The notes beneath the pieces are model-generated. The model searched no databases and was not told the origin of the DNA. It was given only the letters and a program-made list of their open reading frames with translations. Below are positions 1 through 5,976 of a DNA stretch of 8,356 nt, one piece after another. The first letter of the stretch is position 1. Every line of letters begins with the position of its first letter. A program made the position numbers and the translations under genes. Origin of the DNA: Alphaproteobacteria bacterium (GTDB lineage: Bacteria; Pseudomonadota; Alphaproteobacteria; Rhizobiales; Rhizobiaceae); the NCBI GenBank assembly GCA_017308345.1, contig JAFKFE010000182.1, positions 1 through 8,356 on the forward strand, given 5' to 3'.

Positions 1-251
1 TGTCCAAGGGCGGGCAGCGTGGACTTGTGCAGCCGTTCATTGCCGTCATGCAGGTCTTCGCGGTCGCTCTCCTGCTTGGGCAACAAGGCCTTTCTTCCAA
101 GATTGCCGTCGATCTCGCTGTCAGCGCGCCGGCGATGCTTGCGGGAGCGATCCTGGGTATCCTGGCATTCCGTCACGTCAATGAACTGGCCTTCAGGAAG
201 ATCATTCTCGTGATGCTGCTCCTGTCCGGAGCCGCCCTGGTCCTTGCCTGA
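1..251 (+). CDS. TauE/SafE family membrane exporter, C-terminal part
   Basis: This is the last roughly 82 residues of an inner-membrane protein whose start lies left of the window; the reading frame enters at base 3. The visible part begins SKGGQRGLVQPFIAVMQ, followed by a hydrophobic helix (VFAVALLLG), a polar loop, a second helix (APAMLAGAILGILAF), the loop RHVNELAFRKI, and a last hydrophobic helix ending GAALVLA. The helix-loop-helix pattern, the Gln-Pro-Phe-Ile segment and the NELxFRKIxLVxLLLSG ending are typical of the TauE/SafE (sulfite exporter, PF01925) family. These proteins move sulfite, sulfoacetate or other small organic anions across the inner membrane. The substrate cannot be read from this fragment. 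The stop is TGA at 249-251. Family is assigned from memory of its C-terminal pattern; no search was run. Confidence 0.75.
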   Translation, partial: SKGGQRGLVQPFIAVMQVFAVALLLGQQGLSSKIAVDLAVSAPAMLAGAILGILAFRHVNELAFRKIILVMLLLSGAALVLA

Positions 252-293
252 CAAGTGACAGCCTCGCGCCCGCCGGCACGGAGAGTTCTTCCA

Positions 294-575
294 ATGCTCT
301 TCACGATCATCGAGCGGTTTCGCAAAAAAGATTGCTCTCGATTTGCAAACGTATCCGCGATGAGGGGCGAAGACTGCCCGAAGGTCCTGAAGACATCGAT
401 AGCCGGGTCGAACCCGATTTCGACCGTTGTTTCAGCTGACGCGGCGCAACGATCTGATTTGTTGCAGGCGTTGTTTCTGGAACCGCGTGGACTCGGCACG
501 ACGCTGGAGATCGTACCGGTGTTGACGAACAGCGAGACACGCGAAGTGGTCGCGCCTGCTCTTGATGCGATCTAG
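294..575 (+). pseudogene. Decayed DUF3303-like small protein gene with two frameshifts
   Basis: An ATG at 294 follows a good ribosome site (GGAGAG, 280-285, spacing 8) and begins MLFTIIERFRKKD. This matches the start of a small alphaproteobacterial family usually named DUF3303 (name and pattern from memory; about 90 residues). The frame stays open to TAG at 573-575 and ends with the family-like LGTTLEIVPVLTNSETREVV. Between about 341 and 433 the family-like sequence is in another frame (codons starting at 341, 344 and so on), reading ICKRIRDEGRRLPEG and then VEPDFDRCF. Frameshifts near 330-341 and 433-456 therefore nearly cancel out. Positions where the family normally has Trp appear changed: Arg at codon 398-400, and Leu and Pro in the QALFLEPRG segment. 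The pattern indicates an inactivated gene. Its function was never known. It lies 42 bases after the exporter and may once have been co-transcribed with it. Confidence 0.65.
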
Positions 576-918
576 CGGCCGGGCAGTCACGCTGGCGCAG
601 GTTTCCACGCGTCCGCCAGAGGATGGCGGTTCACGCGGCGCGATCATCAGTCCGCCGCTACCTGAGGCCACCCGGCGGCGAGAGGGAGCCGCGCCGCCAA
701 CGCTGCATGTGACGACGGCCTTCCCGCCTGCTCGGCAAGCAACCCGGGCGCTTTGCTGTCCCGCCATCGAGCTTCCCGGCCGATCCAGGAGACGCGCAGG
801 GGACGCTGATGGCGGAAAAGGCCCGCAGCCTCGATTCGTCGATCGGGCTTGTGGTGACAGGTGCGCGTGAAGGCTGCCGTTGAGAGCTTGCCGCGGCCAT
901 TGGAAATCGGGGACGCAA
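576..918. other. Gene-poor leader region upstream of the autotransporter
   Basis: No convincing protein gene was seen on either strand; the open frames here have no recognisable family pattern. Two items stand out. First, an imperfect hairpin at 608-637 pairs CCGCCA (613-618) with TGGCGG (624-629) around a GAGGA loop, flanked by CGCG on both sides; it lies 33 bases after the pseudogene stop and could act as a weak terminator, but has no T-tract. Second, a 24-codon reading frame at 809-883 (start MAEKARSLDSS) has a decent ribosome site, AGGGG at 797-801, spacing 7, and stops 35 bases before the autotransporter start, so it could be a leader peptide. No clear -35/-10 pair was found, although the autotransporter promoter is presumably here. 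Confidence 0.4.
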
Positions 919-3900
919 GTGTCGAAGAAGTATTCGTTTATCGCGCGCGGGATGTTGTCGGCTCTGGGTGTAAGCACGGCTCTCACGCTTGTCATGACAA
1001 CGCCGGGTTTGGCGCAAACCGTCGTCTACGACGGCAGCTCCAGCAATCCCAACCCGGCGCCGGGGACGACGATCAACAACGGCAATGGTCATGGCGCGTT
1101 CTTCCGTCGGGCGGATCCTCCATCCGATACGGTCGGCGATGCGGGTGACGCGACGATCAACGACAGAGGTGGTTCGACGGTGTTCACCGACGACAGCACC
1201 GCCAACGCGGCCACCATCAACAACAGCAACAACGGAAAGGCGTTTTTCAACGACGACAGTACGGCTGGTCACGCCACCATCAACAACGGTCAGGACGGAA
1301 CGACGTGGTTCTCTCATCAGAGCACCGCCGGCGATGCGACCATCGGCAACCTGGGTACGGGAGCCCGGACGATTGTCGAGGATACCGCCACGGCCGGCGC
1401 CGCGACCATTACCAACCGCGACGACGGCTCGACGCAACTTGTCGAGAGCAGTACGGCCGGTCAGGCCACCATCACCAATCAGCAGAATGGTACGACGACC
1501 TTCTCCGGTCAAAGTACTGCCGGTCATTCGACCATCGACAACCGTAGTGGCGGTTCGACGGAGTTTCTCGGGGTCAGCACGGCGGGCAGCGCCACCATCA
1601 CCAACAACAATGGGCAGACGTCGTTCAGAGGCGACAGCACGGCCGGAGGCGCCGCCATCGCGAGCGTCAACGAAGGAAAGACAACGTTCTTCGATCGCAG
1701 CTCGGCCGGCGCCGCCATCATCACGGCCGATGGCGGCGGCGTTTTTAACAACAAGACCGGGATATTTTTCCAGGGCACCAGCACGGCTGGAGCGGCCGGG
1801 ATCGATATCAGCAACGGCGGCATCGCGGTTTTCGATGACAACAGCACCGCTGCGGCGGCCACGATCAACAGCGATCGGAGCACGGTCAGTTTCGCCGGTA
1901 CGGCCACGGCAGGAAGCGCCGTTATCAACCTCAAGAATAGCGGCTCGGCGCAGTTCTTCGAGGGCAGCACAGCCGGTAACGCCACCATCAACAATAGCGC
2001 CACTACCGGGATTGGCTTCAACGCGGACAGCACGGCGGGCAACGCTACGATCAACAATAATCAGGGCATTGTGGTATTCGGAAATAACAGCACGGCCGGC
2101 GATGCGCGGTTGATCAACGGCGATGGGAATAGTCGTGTCGACTTCTCCGGCACGACGGGGACAGCCGGAGACGGCAAGATCACCGCCGGGTCGATTGCGG
2201 GCGGCGGCACGTTCTTTCTCGGCGGCAACCAGTTGACCGTGGGCGGCAACGGCGCCTCCACGACCGTCAGCGGCGTGATCGCGGATGGTGGTGTCAAGGG
2301 TGGTGCCGGCGGCAGCCTGGTCAAGACCGGCGGCGGAACGCTGACTCTGACCGGCGCCAACACCTATACGGGCGGCACGGAACTGCATGGTGGTGTGCTC
2401 TCGGTATCGGCGGACGCCAATCTGGGCGCGACCTCGGGAGGCCTGGTCTTCAGCGGCGGGACGCTTGCGACGACGGCGAGTTTCGTGACGGCTCGTGGCA
2501 TGTCGGTGCAGCAGTCGGGGACGTTGGATGTCGCCGGAGGCACGGCTTTGGGCCTTACCGGTGCGGTGTCGGGGACGGGCAATCTCTTCAAGACCGGAGC
2601 GGGCGTGCTCGTCTATGACGGTAACGGCGCGGGCTTTGCCGGCAACACCGACATTGCCGCCGGCGCGCTGATCGTTGGGTCTAGCGCGGGCCACCGCGAT
2701 GCCGTGCTCGGCGGATCGACCACTGTCCTGAGCGGCGGCATCCTCGCCGGTCATGGCACGGTCGGGTCGGGCGCGGGCTCTGTGGTGACGATCGGCGCGG
2801 GCGGCATTCTGGCGCCCGGCAACTCCGCCGGCACGCTCACCGTCAACGGCGACCTCGCCATGGACGCCGGCTCGCATCTGGTCGCGGAGATCGACGCTGC
2901 GGGTGCAGATCGCGTGGCCGTATCCGGTGCCGGCGACATCACGGGCGCCGTGCTCGACGTTTCGGGACAGGGCGTGAGGGCAGGGCGCTACACGATCGTG
3001 ACCGCCGCCGGTGGCCTGACAGGAACCTTCGGCTCTGTCACCGGGACCGGTCCCATATCGAGTTTCCTGGGAATCACCAACAGCTACGACGCCAACAACG
3101 CCTATCTGGATGTGCTGAGAGTGCGCGACTTCGCCGATGCCGGGCTGACCCGCAACCAGAAGGCGACGGCGGCCGGTGTCCAGAGCTTGTCCGGCGATGA
3201 TCCGCTCTATGCCGGCAGCCCGCTATATGACGCCATCCTGCATCTGTCGACCGACGCGGCGGCCCGCGATGCCTTCGACCAGGTCTCGGGCGAGGTGCAC
3301 GCTTCGGCCAAGACGGCGCTGATCGAGGACAGCCGCTTCCTGCGCGATGCGGTTGACGACCGCATCCGTGCCGCCTTCGACGGCGTCGGAGCCACGGGCG
3401 GCACAGCCGTCACCTATGAGAACGGCTTGCTGCGGCTCGCTTCGGCGAACACCGACCGGTTCGCGCTCTGGGGGCAGGGCTTCGGCTCCTGGGGCCATAC
3501 CGGAAGTGACGGCAATGCCGCCCGTCTCGATCGCTCCACCGGCGGCCTGCTTTTGGGCTTCGACGCCCGGGTGGTCGATACGTGGCGGCTCGGCCTCGTC
3601 GCCGGCTACAGCCGCACCGACTTCGAGGTCAGGGATCGCGTTTCGTCCGGGGCGAGCGACAACTATCATCTCGGACTCTATGGCGGCACGCGATGGGGCG
3701 CTCTCGGGTTCCGTACCGGTCTCGCCTATACATGGCACGACATCTACACCAATCGTTCCGTTGCCTTCCCGGGCTTCGTCGACAGTCTGAAGAGCAACTA
3801 TCGCGCCGGCACCTTCCAGGCCTTTGGCGATCTCGGCTATCGTGTCGATACGGCCGCCGCCTCCTTCGAGCCGTTCGCCAACCTTGCTTATGTCAGCCTG

Positions 3901-4275
3901 AACACCGACGGCTTCACCGAACAGGGCGCCGCGGCGCTTCGGTCGGACGGACAGGCCACGAACACGACGTTTGCGACGCTTGGTCTGCGCGCATCGAGCA
4001 ATATCTCGCTGGGCGGCGTCAACGTCACTGCGCGAGGCTCGCTCGGCTGGCGCCATGCCTTTGGCGATGCCTCCCCGCTCTCGACCCAGGCCTTCTCGGC
4101 AGGCGATGCCTTCACCGTCGCGGGCGTGCCGATCGCCAGGGACGCCGCCGTCATCGAGACCGGGCTCGACTTGGCTGTCACGCGGGCCGTTACCGTCGGC
4201 GTTTCCTACAACGGGCAGCTTGCCTCATCCGCGCGGCAACACGCGTTCAAGGCCAATCTCAATGTGAAGTTCTGA
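919..4275 (+). CDS. Type V (classical) autotransporter with STAG-type repeat passenger
   Basis: This is a secreted or surface-displayed autotransporter of 1118 residues. The GTG at 919 was chosen because GGGGA (909-913) sits 5 bases upstream and it gives a normal signal peptide: SKKYSFIAR, a hydrophobic core, and PGLA-Q with cleavage probably after Ala32. Residues about 74-424 hold some sixteen degenerate 20-26-residue repeats of the form STAGxATIxN..G.T.F, rich in Ser, Thr, Asn and Gly. Two PATR-like beta-helix repeats follow (GGGTLTLTGANTYTGGT, about 466-497, and about 554-588), then LAPGNSAGTLTVNGDL (631-646). A helix-forming linker (about 784-820, with SGEVHASAKTALIEDSRF) precedes the PF03797-type barrel (about 845-1118), which ends in VKF with the terminal Phe needed by the BAM complex. 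No Cys is seen in the mature chain. No protease or lipase motif is visible, so an adhesin or biofilm role is inferred. The globin gene follows after 10 bases. Confidence 0.93.
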   Translation: MSKKYSFIARGMLSALGVSTALTLVMTTPGLAQTVVYDGSSSNPNPAPGTTINNGNGHGAFFRRADPPSDTVGDAGDATINDRGGSTVFTDDSTANAATINNSNNGKAFFNDDSTAGHATINNGQDGTTWFSHQSTAGDATIGNLGTGARTIVEDTATAGAATITNRDDGSTQLVESSTAGQATITNQQNGTTTFSGQSTAGHSTIDNRSGGSTEFLGVSTAGSATITNNNGQTSFRGDSTAGGAAIASVNEGKTTFFDRSSAGAAIITADGGGVFNNKTGIFFQGTSTAGAAGIDISNGGIAVFDDNSTAAAATINSDRSTVSFAGTATAGSAVINLKNSGSAQFFEGSTAGNATINNSATTGIGFNADSTAGNATINNNQGIVVFGNNSTAGDARLINGDGNSRVDFSGTTGTAGDGKITAGSIAGGGTFFLGGNQLTVGGNGASTTVSGVIADGGVKGGAGGSLVKTGGGTLTLTGANTYTGGTELHGGVLSVSADANLGATSGGLVFSGGTLATTASFVTARGMSVQQSGTLDVAGGTALGLTGAVSGTGNLFKTGAGVLVYDGNGAGFAGNTDIAAGALIVGSSAGHRDAVLGGSTTVLSGGILAGHGTVGSGAGSVVTIGAGGILAPGNSAGTLTVNGDLAMDAGSHLVAEIDAAGADRVAVSGAGDITGAVLDVSGQGVRAGRYTIVTAAGGLTGTFGSVTGTGPISSFLGITNSYDANNAYLDVLRVRDFADAGLTRNQKATAAGVQSLSGDDPLYAGSPLYDAILHLSTDAAARDAFDQVSGEVHASAKTALIEDSRFLRDAVDDRIRAAFDGVGATGGTAVTYENGLLRLASANTDRFALWGQGFGSWGHTGSDGNAARLDRSTGGLLLGFDARVVDTWRLGLVAGYSRTDFEVRDRVSSGASDNYHLGLYGGTRWGALGFRTGLAYTWHDIYTNRSVAFPGFVDSLKSNYRAGTFQAFGDLGYRVDTAAASFEPFANLAYVSLNTDGFTEQGAAALRSDGQATNTTFATLGLRASSNISLGGVNVTARGSLGWRHAFGDASPLSTQAFSAGDAFTVAGVPIARDAAVIETGLDLAVTRAVTVGVSYNGQLASSARQHAFKANLNVKF
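1138..2190 (+). repeat. Tandem degenerate repeats coding STAGxATIxN units
   Basis: About sixteen in-frame repeats of roughly 60-78 bases lie inside the autotransporter gene. Each unit codes a core such as STAGHATINN, STAGQATITN, STAGSATITN or STAGNATINN, followed by 8-12 variable residues that usually end in a Phe-containing strand (TTTFSG, TSFRG, IVVFGN). At DNA level the core shows as variants of AGCACGGCCGGC followed by GCCACCATCAACAAC. The units differ enough at third positions to look old rather than freshly amplified. Unit nine (around 1700-1780) is longer, and the last units near 2150-2190 lose the consensus. The spacing fits one turn of a beta-helix per unit, which is inference. Confidence 0.85.
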
Positions 4276-4285
4276 GGCCCGGGAG

Positions 4286-4699
4286 ATGGATGAACACACC
4301 GCTTTCCTGATTCGGTCGAGCATCGCGAAACTGACGCCGATGGCCGAGAGGGTGGACGTGTTGTTCAACGAGCGTCTGCTCGACATCTATCCCGACGTCT
4401 TCCGGCTGTTTGCCTTGGATATCAGCCCCGAAGAAAGGAAGCTCACCCAGACGATCAGTATCGTACTGGTTCATCTGGGGTATTTCGGGGCGATCTTGCC
4501 GACCGTCAAGGCTCTGGCCCGGTCACACAAGGTCTTCCGGCTCGTCGAGATGTATTACGACGCACTCGGCGAAACCTTGATCTGGACGCTTCGCCGAAGC
4601 CTTGGCGCCGGCTTCTCGAGCGAAGTGGAGCGAGCCTGGAACAGCGCGCTCAGCAGGAACTCGCGGGCCAGGTTGAGGGTTGTCGCGAGCCGGGATTGA
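4286..4699 (+). CDS. Single-domain bacterial globin (haemoglobin / 'hemin receptor' type)
   Basis: This is a 137-residue all-helical protein that aligns by eye along its whole length with Vitreoscilla-type haemoglobin (PF00042). The best-matching stretches are VFRLFALDISPEERKL, AILPTVKALARSHKVF and ALGETLIWTLRRSLGAGFSS. His81, in ARSHK, falls at the proximal F8 haem ligand; Tyr91 lies ten residues later, as in Vitreoscilla; Phe42 fits the CD1 position. The usual distal Tyr (B10) aligns with Asn28, and the usual Gln (E7) with Glu49. The YGV motif expected after the proximal His is FRL here. There is no flavin reductase domain, so it is not a complete flavohaemoglobin. Start ATG 4286 has GAGG (4274-4277, spacing 8), overlapping the autotransporter stop, so the genes are probably co-transcribed and perhaps translationally coupled. 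It is cytoplasmic, with no signal peptide. Oxygen, NO or redox sensing is possible. Confidence 0.82.
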   Translation: MDEHTAFLIRSSIAKLTPMAERVDVLFNERLLDIYPDVFRLFALDISPEERKLTQTISIVLVHLGYFGAILPTVKALARSHKVFRLVEMYYDALGETLIWTLRRSLGAGFSSEVERAWNSALSRNSRARLRVVASRD

Positions 4700-4751
4700 G
4701 CGGACTTCAAATTGAGTTCCGCCGCGGGAGCGATGGACGGCGGCCGAACCG

Positions 4752-4792
4752 AAAAAACGCTTGCTCGGCAGATCGATCTGCCGAGCAAGCGT
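4752..4792 (-). terminator. Rho-independent terminator of the adh operon (36-bp perfect palindrome)
   Basis: Bases 4757-4792 form a perfect 36-base palindrome. The arm ACGCTTGCTCGGCAG (4757-4771) pairs with CTGCCGAGCAAGCGT (4778-4792) around an ATCGAT centre. On the - strand the stem is followed directly by T6 (the A run at 4752-4757), giving a textbook intrinsic terminator 24 bases after the alcohol dehydrogenase stop. On the + strand no T-tract follows, so it would serve the converging globin transcript poorly. A weaker imperfect hairpin right after the globin stop (4700-4722; GCGGA pairing with TCCGC) may do that job. Confidence 0.88.
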
Positions 4793-4816
4793 CCTGACGA
4801 TTGTGGTTGCGGCGCC

Positions 4817-5851
4817 TCAGGCCTGATTTTCGAAATCGATGACGATACGGCCCTGGATGTCGCCCTTGTGCATGCGCGAGAAGATGTCGTTGATGTTCTC
4901 GAGCTGTTCGGTCGCGATCGTCGCCTTGACCTTTCCGTCCCTCGCGAAGTCCAGTGCTTCCTGCAGGTCGAGCCGCGTGCCCACAATCGAACCGCGGACG
5001 GTCACGCCGTTGAGCACGGTATCGAAGATCGACAGCGGGAAGTCGCCCGGGGGCAAGCCGTTGAGCGACACCGTTCCTCCGCGGCCGACCATTCCGAGCG
5101 CCTGCTCGAAAGCTTTCGGCGACACGGCGGTGACGAGAACCCCCTGGGCGCCGCCGACCTCTTTCTTGACGAAGGCGGAGGGATCGTTCTGGCGGGCGTT
5201 GACGGCCAGCGCGGCGCCGAGGCTTTTGGCGAGATCGAGCTTCGCATCGTCGATGTCCACGGCGATGACGTTCAGCCCCATGGCCTTGGCATATTGAACC
5301 GCCAGGTGGCCGAGCCCGCCGATGCCCGAGATGACCATCCAGTCGCCAGGCTTGGTGTCCGTGACCTTGAGGCCCTTGTAGACGGTGACGCCCGCGCAAA
5401 GGATCGGCGCGATATCCGTGAATGATACATTGTCCGGCAGATGGCCGACATAGTTGGGATCGGCAAGGACGTATTCGGCAAAGCTGCCGTTCACCGAATA
5501 ACCGGTGTTTTGCTGCTCCTCGCAAAGTGTTTCCCATCCGCCGAGGCAGTGTCTGCAGTGGCCGCAGGCGGTATAGAGCCAAGGCACACCGACGCGGTCG
5601 CCTTCCTTGACGTGTCTGACGCCCGATCCGACCGCCACGACGTGCCCGACACCCTCGTGGCCGGGAATGAAGGGCGGCTTGGGCTTCACCGGCCAATCGC
5701 CTTCGGCGGCATGCAGGTCGGTGTGGCATACGCCGGTGGCGGCGATCTTGACGAGGATCTGGCCGGCCCCGGGCGTTGGCACCGGAACCTCCTCGATCAC
5801 GAGGGGCTTGCCGAACTCACGAACGACGGCGGCTTTCATAGTCTTGGCCAT
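4817..5851 (-). CDS. adhP: Zinc-dependent alcohol dehydrogenase, AdhP type
   Basis: This is a 344-residue medium-chain dehydrogenase/reductase that interconverts primary alcohols (typically ethanol) and aldehydes with NAD in the cytoplasm. The GroES-like half holds the catalytic zinc ligands Cys42 ([15 protein letters not shown]), His65 (GHEGVGH) and Cys152 ([10 protein letters not shown]). The structural zinc loop has Cys96, Cys99, Cys102 and Cys110. The Rossmann half has GIGGLGHLA at 176-184, with Asp199 at the end of the second strand, as expected for NAD rather than NADP. All key residues are present and the length is normal for the family (about 340). Start ATG 5849-5851 has AGGAG (CTCCT at 5858-5862 on the + strand), spacing 6. 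It lies 125 bases after the aldehyde dehydrogenase on the same strand, so both probably form one operon that converts alcohol to acid. Substrate preference is inferred from family. Confidence 0.95.
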   Translation of the reverse strand: MAKTMKAAVVREFGKPLVIEEVPVPTPGAGQILVKIAATGVCHTDLHAAEGDWPVKPKPPFIPGHEGVGHVVAVGSGVRHVKEGDRVGVPWLYTACGHCRHCLGGWETLCEEQQNTGYSVNGSFAEYVLADPNYVGHLPDNVSFTDIAPILCAGVTVYKGLKVTDTKPGDWMVISGIGGLGHLAVQYAKAMGLNVIAVDIDDAKLDLAKSLGAALAVNARQNDPSAFVKKEVGGAQGVLVTAVSPKAFEQALGMVGRGGTVSLNGLPPGDFPLSIFDTVLNGVTVRGSIVGTRLDLQEALDFARDGKVKATIATEQLENINDIFSRMHKGDIQGRIVIDFENQA

Positions 5852-5933
5852 GGGATACTCCTAAAGGGGTGGATCGGGGGGATCACGAAGCCAACGCATG
5901 GGCCTGCATTGGCGATGTCGAAGGTGGCGACTG

Positions 5934-5963
5934 GCCTTCCGGCCCGAGCGAGGGCCGGAAGGC
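5934..5963 (-). other. Strong stem-loop between aldehyde and alcohol dehydrogenase genes
   Basis: GCCTTCCGGCCC (5934-5945) pairs perfectly with GGGCCGGAAGGC (5952-5963) around a six-base loop, GAGCGA. On the - strand it begins 13 bases after the aldehyde dehydrogenase stop. No T-tract follows, so it is a poor rho-independent terminator. It more likely stabilises the 3' end of a processed message or partly attenuates transcription into the alcohol dehydrogenase gene. Confidence 0.6.
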
Positions 5964-5976
5964 GAACGGAAGATGG

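Noticed and set aside
880..918. TTG start at 880 for the autotransporter
   Set aside because: It adds 13 residues (MRACRGHWKSGTQ) before a normal signal peptide, while GTG 919 has a better ribosome site and leader.
1085..2113. 342-codon frame overlapping the repeats on the + strand
   Set aside because: It is an Arg/Pro/Ser-rich out-of-frame reading of the autotransporter repeats.
1138..2190. CRISPR array
   Set aside because: The repeats are degenerate, in frame, vary in length and code for a clear protein motif; there are no unique spacers between identical repeats.
658..2877. 739-codon open frame on the - strand, antisense to the autotransporter
   Set aside because: It is Arg/Ala/Gly-rich with no family pattern, and its apparent repeats mirror the STAG repeats of the real gene. 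Lack of stops follows from GC-rich repeated codons.
3223..4056. 277-codon - strand frame within the autotransporter barrel region
   Set aside because: It overlaps the strongly supported beta-barrel domain and has no family-like sequence.
4707..5729. 340-codon - strand frame overlapping the alcohol dehydrogenase
   Set aside because: It is an Arg-rich shifted reading of the same strand; the true frame has all zinc ligands and the Rossmann motif.
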